The position numbers and the translations under genes were made by a program. The notes under the pieces are model-generated. The model had not been told where the DNA came from. It searched no databases and saw only the letters and a list, made by a program, of their open reading frames with translations. From Firmicutes bacterium UBA6806 (GTDB lineage: Bacteria > Bacillota > Clostridia > Peptostreptococcales > Acidaminobacteraceae), in assembly GCA_002452745.1 (NCBI GenBank), contig DKFC01000017.1:1-25931 (forward strand): a DNA stretch of 25,931 nt. The letters run 5' to 3'. Of this stretch, positions 15,166-21,554 are shown in pieces (the stretch's first letter is position 1; every line of letters begins with the position of its first letter).

Positions 15166-16818
15166 ATGAAAATTGGTAAGCAATCGAGCAGAGCAGTTGA
15201 CGCCGAGTTTATAAGGGCGGCTGCAAAATATCTTGATGGATTTGAAAAACTCTCTGGAAGTCAAGAAGCTCACCAGATGGTGGACTGGGTTGAAGCAACT
15301 TTAGACAAATGGGGAATTGCGTGGACAGAGTATCAATTTGATGCGTACCTGAGCAATCCAATAAGCAGTTCACTAAACATAGTGGGGACAGGTGAAGAGA
15401 TTTCCTGTCGGCCAAGGTCATTTGGAGCTTCCTGTGAAGTGGGAATTGAGGGTCAACTCTATTTCGTGGAGGGAATAGAGACCATCAAAAAGTTCAATAT
15501 TGATGGGAAAATTGCAATTTGTTATGGGTTTGATGAGGAACTTGCAAAACGAATCGAACTATCTGGAGCTATAGGCGTCATCCAAATTTGGGAGGGTGAA
15601 GAATCCCATCTTCACGAAGATACAGTAGGGTCTATTTGGGGAACGCCGATTCCAGATCAGTTGCCGCTTCTAATGAGGATTCCCGTTGTTTGTATCGCGC
15701 GAAAAAGCGGTGAAGCTATGCTGGCGGAAATGTCTGATAGACCCGTTCATGTTGAACTCAAAACGAAAAATGACGAGGCAATCATGTCGGTGAGACTGCC
15801 TGTTGCGGAAATCAAGGGAAAATCAGAAGCCTTCGTACTGATTTCAGGACATTATGATACTTGGTATAGGGGTGTTGTAGACAATGGAAGTGGAAACATA
15901 GCCTGCCTAGAATGTGCAAGGGTTCTTCAAAGTCATCAAGCAGAGCTTGAGAGAGGCGTCAAAATAGCCTTTTGGCCGGGACATTCCAATGGAAGATACA
16001 TGGGGTCAACTTGGTATTGCGATCATCAATTTATGGAATTATACAAAAATGGAATTGCCCACTTAAATGTTGATTGTATAGGTGCTTTAGGTGCTGGGGA
16101 GGTTGTCTTTAGGAGCACAGGACTTGAGGGAGAACCCTATCTTAGAGCTGTTGTCAACCGTGCTTTGGGGGATGTGCCGTTTAAAGTGCTGCCAATCTAT
16201 AGAGGCGGCGATTATGGCTCTTTCTGGGGTGTTAACCTGCCCTATACAATTGTCATGAGACATGAATGTTCCAAGGTAACGGGAACATTCAAATGCCCAG
16301 GGTCAGGCAATACAACGTGGCATACTCTTTACGACAGGATAGATCAACTTGATTTCGAAACCCTTGAGCAGGATATAGCGTTGCTCATAGAGACGGCATT
16401 TGGACTGACTGTATCTGAGTCGCTTCCTGCTTTGTTTGAGCCTTATTTCCAGAGGATTATTGACACATTTGAAAGCGTGATCTCTTCACACTGCAAAATA
16501 GACGAACTGATCGGAAAGGTCATCAAGCTAAAGTGCGCAGTAGAGGAACGGATGTCCCAGATGGAAGAAGCCGAAAAAAACAGGTTGATAAAAGTGGTTG
16601 GTGGCGAATTAAATCGCCTGAGTCACTCATATTCTGGAAGGTTTGAACAGGACTTGGTCTACCCTCATGGGTTTATGCCCTTCATAGGGGATTACGGCGA
16701 ACTGAAGAAGTCCGTCAGCAATAAGTCTGAACTTCTCTTTCTCGATACGGCTCTAATTCGTCAGATCAATCGCTGGTCTGTCTCATTGGATCAATTGATT
16801 GAACTGGTTCAAAATTAA
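15166..16818 (+). CDS. M28-family peptidase homologue with PA domain and altered active site
   Basis: A 550-aa protein with M28 zinc-aminopeptidase architecture: an N-terminal M28 part, a protease-associated-like insert (about residues 75-200), then the catalytic core. Canonical zinc ligands are visible as H229 (SGHYDTW), D239 (VVDNGSG), D303 (NVDCIG) and H386 (TTWHTLYD). At the place of the general-base and ligand glutamates the protein reads WPGHSNGRYMGS, with H273 and S274 instead of Glu-Glu. The spacing from D239 matches Aeromonas aminopeptidase (D117 to E151). No signal peptide is seen, so it is cytosolic. A C-terminal helical extension runs from about 420. AGAGGAGG before the ATG fixes the start. 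It lies between two M20/transporter modules, suggesting a role in peptide or amide turnover; activity is uncertain. Confidence 0.85.
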   Translation: MKIGKQSSRAVDAEFIRAAAKYLDGFEKLSGSQEAHQMVDWVEATLDKWGIAWTEYQFDAYLSNPISSSLNIVGTGEEISCRPRSFGASCEVGIEGQLYFVEGIETIKKFNIDGKIAICYGFDEELAKRIELSGAIGVIQIWEGEESHLHEDTVGSIWGTPIPDQLPLLMRIPVVCIARKSGEAMLAEMSDRPVHVELKTKNDEAIMSVRLPVAEIKGKSEAFVLISGHYDTWYRGVVDNGSGNIACLECARVLQSHQAELERGVKIAFWPGHSNGRYMGSTWYCDHQFMELYKNGIAHLNVDCIGALGAGEVVFRSTGLEGEPYLRAVVNRALGDVPFKVLPIYRGGDYGSFWGVNLPYTIVMRHECSKVTGTFKCPGSGNTTWHTLYDRIDQLDFETLEQDIALLIETAFGLTVSESLPALFEPYFQRIIDTFESVISSHCKIDELIGKVIKLKCAVEERMSQMEEAEKNRLIKVVGGELNRLSHSYSGRFEQDLVYPHGFMPFIGDYGELKKSVSNKSELLFLDTALIRQINRWSVSLDQLIELVQN

Positions 16819-16824
16819 AATAAT

Positions 16825-16955
16825 TCAGGGTGTATTCTCTCCAGATGGTTGAGCGTGTTCATCTCCTAAGGCCTCAACATCTGCGAGAGAAATGCCGTCT
16901 CAGTGGACAACATAATGATTGGCATACACGCATCTGACTTGTACTTTGGTGACAT
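16825..16955 (-). pseudogene. Broken small reading frame with intact ribosome binding site
   Basis: On the minus strand AGGAGG precedes an ATG (16955-16953) by five bases. Read from that ATG the frame gives a 29-codon peptide of odd composition. The frame one step further on, starting at the G of the same ATG, reads VTKVQVRCVYANHYVVH, then a TGA (16902-16900), then DGISLADVEALGDEHAQP and six more residues to a TGA at 16825. This second reading has normal protein-like composition. It suggests a 43-residue ORF that lost one base after the ATG and gained a stop, probably TGG to TGA. I do not recognise the product. It could be a remnant of a longer gene's first exon-like fragment, or a chance frame; the well-placed AGGAGG argues against chance. 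Confidence 0.45.
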
Positions 16956-16976
16956 GAGAACCTCCTAAATGTTGCA

Positions 16977-17005
16977 TTTGTAATTTACTAAAAGTGTAGT
17001 ATAAT
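16977..17005 (+). promoter_or_regulatory. Promoter of LysR, module B
   Basis: TTTGTA (16977-16982) and a perfect TATAAT (17000-17005) are 17 bp apart. The leader to the ATG is about 60 nt. Confidence 0.6.
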
Positions 17006-17073
17006 AAACAGCAAAATAGAAATACATAAATTTTCAGAGTCGCTATAAATAATTTTTATTACTGGAGGAAGAG

Positions 17074-17952
17074 ATGGATTCACGAGATTGGGAGATTTTA
17101 AAGTTAATAGACGAAGAGAAGAGTTTGACCAAGACGGCACAGCGGCTTTATATCTCCCAACCCTCACTGACTTATAGGCTCAACAAACTAGAGAAGGAAT
17201 TCAATGTGACTTTGCTCAATCGCTATTCTAACGGCGTGACATTTACGCCACAGGGAGAGTATATACTGGCGTATGCTGTAGAGATGCTTGAACGATTTGA
17301 ACATGTGAAAAAGACTGTTCAAAATTTCAGCGAAGCCGTCTCTGGAAAGGTTCGAATCGGTGTCAGTACCGTTTATGCAAAATACAGACTAGCACATATC
17401 CTCAAGGAGTATACAGAACACTTTCCAGAGGTAGACGTGACTTTACACACGGGTTCAAGCACTTTGGAACTGCCTAGGATGCTTCGGAACGGTGAAGTGG
17501 ACTTGATTGTCAAACGGGGAGATATGGAATGGAACGAGTGCAAACATGTGATTTTCAAAGAGCCCAAGGGGATCATCACGTCAAAGTCCATTTGCCTCGA
17601 TACCCTGCTATCAGAGCCGTGGATACAAGATCAGTCCACGGCAATTACCGAGTCGGATAAGCTGTTTTTTCAGTGGTGGGAAGAGCGATATGGGGAAACG
17701 CCAGCACCTAGAGTCATAGAAGTCAATTCCATAGAGGCTTGTCTGGAGATGATTTCACAAGGGCTGGGGTGGACATTCCTGCCTAAAATTCATGTGAGAA
17801 ACAAAAAAAATCTGTCGTTTTACCCTCTGGTCTGGGAAAATGGGGTCCCAATTATACAGCCTACAATGCTGCTCTATCGGGAACAGCTTCTAAAAAATCC
17901 AGCCGTTAAAAAGTTCATTGATTATATTTTGATGGATTGCAGTGATAATTAA
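17074..17952 (+). CDS. LysR-family regulator, module B
   Basis: A 292-aa LTTR with the winged helix at residues 1-60 (SLTKTAQRLYISQPSLTYRLN) and a periplasmic-binding-like effector domain from about residue 90. It keeps the standard effector motif (MLRNGEVDLIVKRG) that its module A paralogue lacks, and has the VNSIEACLEMISQGLGW stretch near residue 220. GGAGG lies about five bases before the ATG. Unlike module A, this gene points the same way as its transporter gene and is separated from it by a terminator and a dyad, so the transporter operon should have its own regulated promoter. It is most likely the activator of the YfcC-B/M20-B operon. Confidence 0.93.
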   Translation: MDSRDWEILKLIDEEKSLTKTAQRLYISQPSLTYRLNKLEKEFNVTLLNRYSNGVTFTPQGEYILAYAVEMLERFEHVKKTVQNFSEAVSGKVRIGVSTVYAKYRLAHILKEYTEHFPEVDVTLHTGSSTLELPRMLRNGEVDLIVKRGDMEWNECKHVIFKEPKGIITSKSICLDTLLSEPWIQDQSTAITESDKLFFQWWEERYGETPAPRVIEVNSIEACLEMISQGLGWTFLPKIHVRNKKNLSFYPLVWENGVPIIQPTMLLYREQLLKNPAVKKFIDYILMDCSDN

Positions 17953-17975
17953 AATAACCCAGATTAAATCAACTC

Positions 17976-18029
17976 AAAAATTAATTGTCCATTTTGGCGA
18001 AATGTCTATTTGGGCGATTAATTTTTTTT
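17976..18029 (+). terminator. Terminator of LysR-B
   Basis: AAAAATTAAT (17976-17985) pairs with ATTAATTTTTTTT (18017-18029), and TGTCC/GGGCG extends the stem through wobble pairs. A run of eight T follows. Confidence 0.8.
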
Positions 18030-18035
18030 ATACCT

Positions 18036-18088
18036 CTGAGATAGAATATTCGTATTTCTCAGATAAATAAGCGGAGTGCTAGAATACT
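18036..18088 (+). promoter_or_regulatory. Dyad and extended -10 upstream of YfcC-B
   Basis: CTGAGA (18036-18041) mirrors TCTCAG (18057-18062) around an inner GAATATTC, a 27-bp dyad suited to a LysR dimer. An extended -10, TGC followed by TAGAAT (18080-18085), lies just downstream, without a good -35. This is the arrangement expected of a LysR-activated promoter. Confidence 0.5.
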
Positions 18089-18123
18089 CTCAAAGCGATC
18101 GCAAAATATATTAGGGGGTAAAT

Positions 18124-19527
18124 ATGAGCACAGAAAAAAAGAAACTTTTTAAAGTACCGCACACGTTTGTCATTATTTTGTTCATTATCTTGTTCGCCAT
18201 GGCTTTGACATGGGTGGTTCCAGCAGGTCAATTTGAGCGTTTTAAAAACGATCAGGGCATCAATGTCATCAATCCTGATGCATTTAACTATGCGGAGAAG
18301 TCTCCAGTGAGCATCTTCAGTGTGCCGAAGCACATTGTGGAAGGGCTTGTTAAATCGGCAGAATTGTTTTTCCTAATTGTTCTTTCAGGGGGAGCATTTA
18401 ATGTCATCGTCACAAGTGGGGCGCTTCAAGGCGCCATCGGCAAAATTGCCAAACGATTTGCACATAGTGAATCCATCTTTATACCGCTGTTGACCTTGGC
18501 TTTTGGTCTTATCTGTACCACTCAAGGCGTCAACATGTTCATTGGATTTGCACCGGTCATGGTTATGATTGCAAGAGCGATGGGATTTGACTCGATTGTA
18601 GGGGTGGCAGTGATTTTACTTGGTGGAGCCGTTGGATTTTCAACAGGAACGCTGAATCCGAGCACTACTATCGTCGCTCAAAAAATTGGAGAATTGCCAC
18701 TCTATTCTGGAATTGAATACAGGGCATTTTCTTTTGTAGTGTATATGATTATCACGAATATATTTTTGATTAGATATGCAAAAGCAGTCAGAAAGACACC
18801 GACGCTGAGCCCGATGTATGAGCTTGATTTAAACGATTCTCAAAGCGGTGGATTGCAGCTAGATGACATGGGGCATATGGATACGAGAAAATGGCTGGTT
18901 ATTCTGTCTCTAGTAGGTGCTTTGGCAGTAATCGTATATGGTGGAATTCGACTCGACTGGGGACTGACTGAGAGTTCAGCGGCATTTTTATGGCTAGGAA
19001 TCATAGCAGGTGTATTTGCTGGATTTGGCCCGAGTAAAATTGCTGTTTGCTTTGTAGAGGGTGCTAAGAAAATGGTTTCTGCGGCACTGATTATCGGGAT
19101 GGCGAAATCTGTTTCAGGTATTTTATCAGCGGGAAATATTATAGATACCATCGTCTTTGCGCTGGGGAATATGCTAAATAGTGTACCTGCCTTTGCACAG
19201 GGGATGGCCATGTACATTGCAAATAACTTTATCAACGCGTTTGTCACTTCGGGAAGTGGTCAAGCAGCTGCGACGATGCCAATTATCATGCCGCTTTCGG
19301 ACATGGTGGGCATCACCAGACAGACAGCTGTTCTGGCATACAATTTTGGAGATGGGTTTAGCAACTACATTTTACCGACCTCCACAGCGCTTATGGGAAT
19401 TTTAGGGGCTGCAAACATCCCGTATGACAGATGGATGAAGTTCATGTGGAAGATGTTTCTCATTTGGGTGGCAACGGGATGTGTTCTCGTATTTATCGCT
19501 CAGATGATTCACTTAGGACCTATGTAG
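18124..19527 (+). CDS. YfcC-family transporter, module B
   Basis: A 467-aa paralogue of the module A transporter, with about 12 membrane segments. It shares the opening FKVPHTFVIILFIILF and VVPAGQFERF, the GGAVGFSTGTLNPSTTIVAQ loop, and the C-terminal TSGSGQAAATMPIIMPL with RQTAVLAYNFGDGFSNYILP. Differences in the loop near residue 180 (LNPSTTIVAQ here, LNPFNVGIAQ in A) fall where YfcC/DcuC-type proteins probably bind substrate, so the two may differ in specificity. AGGGGG lies five bases before the ATG. The M20-B gene follows 48 bases later. Function is inferred as uptake of the substrate cleaved by that hydrolase; direction and coupling ion are unknown. Confidence 0.88.
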   Translation: MSTEKKKLFKVPHTFVIILFIILFAMALTWVVPAGQFERFKNDQGINVINPDAFNYAEKSPVSIFSVPKHIVEGLVKSAELFFLIVLSGGAFNVIVTSGALQGAIGKIAKRFAHSESIFIPLLTLAFGLICTTQGVNMFIGFAPVMVMIARAMGFDSIVGVAVILLGGAVGFSTGTLNPSTTIVAQKIGELPLYSGIEYRAFSFVVYMIITNIFLIRYAKAVRKTPTLSPMYELDLNDSQSGGLQLDDMGHMDTRKWLVILSLVGALAVIVYGGIRLDWGLTESSAAFLWLGIIAGVFAGFGPSKIAVCFVEGAKKMVSAALIIGMAKSVSGILSAGNIIDTIVFALGNMLNSVPAFAQGMAMYIANNFINAFVTSGSGQAAATMPIIMPLSDMVGITRQTAVLAYNFGDGFSNYILPTSTALMGILGAANIPYDRWMKFMWKMFLIWVATGCVLVFIAQMIHLGPM

Positions 19528-19575
19528 ACTTTGACAACTTCACTTACAGTAGAGATGAATGACGGAGAGGATGAA

Positions 19576-20751
19576 ATGAAAGATAGATTATTTAAGACGA
19601 TTGATGAACACTCAAAAGAAATACTGACAATGGCAGACTACATTTTCGACAACCCAGAACTGGCTTTTGAAGAGTATAAGGCAATGGATGTTTTGACAGC
19701 GTATCTTGAAAAAAACGGCTTTGAAGTGGAGAGGGGACTGGGGTCGCTCGAAACCGCTTTTAGAGCAGTTTACGGAAACCCAGATTCTGAAAAACGCATT
19801 GGGCTCTTATGTGAATACGATGCACTTGAAGAACTTGGACATGGTTGTGCACATCACATGCAAGGGCCAAGCATCTTGGCGGCGGCAGTTGCGGCAAAGG
19901 AACATTTGAACCCTGATTCATGCAGGCTCATTGTCTATGGAACACCGGGAGAAGAAGGTGGTGGCGGCAAGATCAAGATGCTTGAAGAAGGTTATTTCAA
20001 GGATATTGACGTTGCACTTATGATGCATGGAGGCCCTGCGACACAGACAGATGTAAAATCACTTGCGGCATCGAGCATCAAAGTCACATATCACGGAGTG
20101 AGTTCTCATGCGGCGCTCAAGCCAGAACAGGGGCGGAGTGCACTTGACGCATTGCTTTTGACTTTTCAAGGCGTTGAGTTCTTGAGAGAACATGTTCTTG
20201 AAGACACTAGGATGCACTACACCGTGCTGGATGCGGGAGGGCCTAATAATGTGGTTCCAGCAAGGGCTACGGGGTCTTTTAGCCTCAGATCGTATAATTC
20301 ATTTTATCTAACAAAAGTTGTTGAACGGTTTAATCAAATAGTAAAAGGTGCGTCTCTTATGACTGACACCACTTATGAAATAGAAGTTGAAAAGACACTG
20401 GAAGGAAAAGTTCCAGCGCTTAAACTCAACGAAGTTCTCATGGAAAATGCAGTACTCGTAGGAGCGCCTAGCATCAAGCCAGCTAGGGAAAAAACAGGGT
20501 CTACAGACTTTGGAAATGTGATGTATGTCCTTCCAGGATCGTGCATCCGAGTGGCTTTTGTAGATGAAAACGCTTCTTCTCACTCGGTAGATTTTATCAA
20601 TGATGGTAAAACAGACAGAGGACATGCGGCGGTTATCTATGGCGCTAAAATTCTTGCGGGAGCAGTTTGCGATCTCGTCCAAGATGAAGGTCTTCTATCA
20701 GAAATTCAAGTGGAGTTCGAAGCTCAAAAGGCTTCGCTTGCAAAAGCATAA
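19576..20751 (+). CDS. M20-family amidohydrolase/peptidase, module B
   Basis: A 391-aa cytosolic M20 hydrolase, paralogous to that of module A. It shows LCEYDALEELGHGCAHH, GTPGEEGGGGK (the glycine-rich form typical of AbgB-like proteins), the lid segment YHGVSSHAALKPEQGRSALD, and TGSTDFGNVMYVLPG. It would hydrolyse an amide or peptide bond with two divalent metals. The frame opens at a TTG at 19531 and has an ATG at 19555. GGAGAGG five bases before the ATG at 19576 gives the best start, and homology with the paralogue begins there. It ends the module B operon at a strong hairpin. Substrate preference probably differs from A, given divergence in the lid region. Confidence 0.9.
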   Translation: MKDRLFKTIDEHSKEILTMADYIFDNPELAFEEYKAMDVLTAYLEKNGFEVERGLGSLETAFRAVYGNPDSEKRIGLLCEYDALEELGHGCAHHMQGPSILAAAVAAKEHLNPDSCRLIVYGTPGEEGGGGKIKMLEEGYFKDIDVALMMHGGPATQTDVKSLAASSIKVTYHGVSSHAALKPEQGRSALDALLLTFQGVEFLREHVLEDTRMHYTVLDAGGPNNVVPARATGSFSLRSYNSFYLTKVVERFNQIVKGASLMTDTTYEIEVEKTLEGKVPALKLNEVLMENAVLVGAPSIKPAREKTGSTDFGNVMYVLPGSCIRVAFVDENASSHSVDFINDGKTDRGHAAVIYGAKILAGAVCDLVQDEGLLSEIQVEFEAQKASLAKA

Positions 20752-20756
20752 TAAAG

Positions 20757-20806
20757 ATTTTCCCCTGTCTGTGGCCTGGATCAGCCTCTCTAGACAGGGG
20801 ATTTTA
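20757..20806 (+). terminator. Terminator of the module B operon
   Basis: CCCCTGTCT (20762-20770) pairs with AGACAGGGG (20792-20800). GATTTT lies before it and ATTTTAC after it. The stem is strong and the T-tract short. Confidence 0.75.
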
Positions 20807-20827
20807 CGTTGTATGGACAGGGCGTAC

Positions 20828-20851
20828 ATAGATTTTATGATAGATTTTATG
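20828..20851 (+). repeat. 12-bp perfect tandem repeat upstream of the zinc-ribbon gene
   Basis: ATAGATTTTATG occurs twice in immediate succession (20828-20839, 20840-20851), 32 bp upstream of a -10 TATACT (20883-20888). It may be a direct-repeat operator or slippage product. Confidence 0.8.
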
Positions 20852-20934
20852 GATATTTAATGCTTTTTTAAGCGGGAGGGGGTATACTTAAAAAAACACT
20901 GTCCTCAGTGGCAGAAAGGGGGGAGGTGACCTAG

Positions 20935-21336
20935 ATGCTACAGAATTTATATGATGCAAAACCCTTTACAACTTATTGGTACTATCTTAAAGTACACGAT
21001 GAAATCTGTGATGAATGCGGTTATGAAGTGGCACATGCACTCATGAGGTATCGGACTTATCTCGGCATGAAATTTCCAATTATTCCAACGGGAACGCATT
21101 ACTACTTGGTTTGTCCTGAATGCGGGAAGCATCAGCGGATTGAGGAGGAGTCTACTTTAATGAAATTGTTGTCAAAGTCCAAGGGTATTTTGCCAGTTAA
21201 GTATAACAAGTACTCTCAACTCGACCTTGAAGGATACATAGAAGACGAATTCATGGTGCTCGGGACGGAAAAGGAATTTGCCCAGAACATAAAACTACAC
21301 ATTGAAGACATGAGAAAGAGAGAAAAATCGTCGTGA
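20935..21336 (+). CDS. Small zinc-ribbon protein of unknown function
   Basis: A 133-aa soluble protein with one probable zinc ribbon: C25-x2-C28 (ICDECGYE) and C60-x2-C63 (LVCPECGKH) separated by 31 residues. The C-terminal third is rich in charged residues and predicted helical (EKEFAQNIKLHIEDMRKREK). I do not recognise a specific family beyond zinc-ribbon hypothetical proteins. Ribosome binding site GGAGG lies eight bases before the ATG, and TATACT (20883-20888) supplies a likely -10. It is monocistronic; a terminator hairpin begins inside its last codons, and the UGA stop lies within the stem and loop. Confidence 0.8.
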   Translation: MLQNLYDAKPFTTYWYYLKVHDEICDECGYEVAHALMRYRTYLGMKFPIIPTGTHYYLVCPECGKHQRIEEESTLMKLLSKSKGILPVKYNKYSQLDLEGYIEDEFMVLGTEKEFAQNIKLHIEDMRKREKSS

Positions 21337-21353
21337 TTCACGGCGTTTTTTTT
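21329..21353 (+). terminator. Terminator overlapping the zinc-ribbon stop codon
   Basis: CGTCGTG (21329-21335) pairs with CACGGCG (21339-21345) across a 3-nt loop, followed by eight T (21346-21353). The stop codon TGA (21334-21336) lies within the hairpin. Confidence 0.75.
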
Positions 21354-21389
21354 GATCTAAAGTGAATGACTCAAGGTAGATGAAAAAAA

Positions 21390-21474
21390 GACAGCTTAAA
21401 AAGATAGTACTTAAAATGGACAGCTTAAAAAGATAACGCTTAAAATATACAGCAAAAAGGTAGAGGCTAAAATA
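21390..21474 (+). repeat. Three degenerate 29-bp tandem repeats
   Basis: Units begin at 21390, 21419 and 21448 with an exact period of 29. The first two share GACAGCTTAAAAAGATA and a following CTTAAAAT. The third is more diverged (ACAGCAAAAAGGTAGAGGCTAAAATA). They lie immediately upstream of the alkylation-repair operon promoter. Confidence 0.75.
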
Positions 21475-21513
21475 CTTGACGTTAATGAGGAAGAAAAAAT
21501 AGGCACTTTGAGA

Positions 21514-21519
21514 TATAAT
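21514..21519 (+). promoter_or_regulatory. -10 box of the alkylation-repair operon
   Basis: A perfect TATAAT lies 36 bp before the GTG start, but no -35 match is found 16-18 bp upstream (AAGAAA there). A -10 without a -35 fits activation by the operon's own Ada-type protein, which binds near the -35 in known systems; this is inference. Confidence 0.5.
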
Positions 21520-21554
21520 TGTATTAGAAGAAGATGCGGAGAGGAGGCAAGAAT

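Noticed and set aside
16900..16902. TGA in the small minus-strand frame as a selenocysteine codon
   Set aside because: A convincing hairpin of SECIS type right after the TGA is not visible, and the ATG is out of frame with that reading, so decay is simpler.
18840..19247. 135-codon antisense ORF inside the YfcC-B gene
   Set aside because: It is fully covered by a strongly supported membrane-protein gene on the other strand, lacks a good ribosome binding site, and its sequence has no family-like pattern. Similar shadows at 14299-14685, 20308-20682 and 24582-24971 were dismissed for the same reason.
21390..21474. 29-bp repeats as a CRISPR array
   Set aside because: The units are contiguous and degenerate, without unique spacers, and no cas gene is near.
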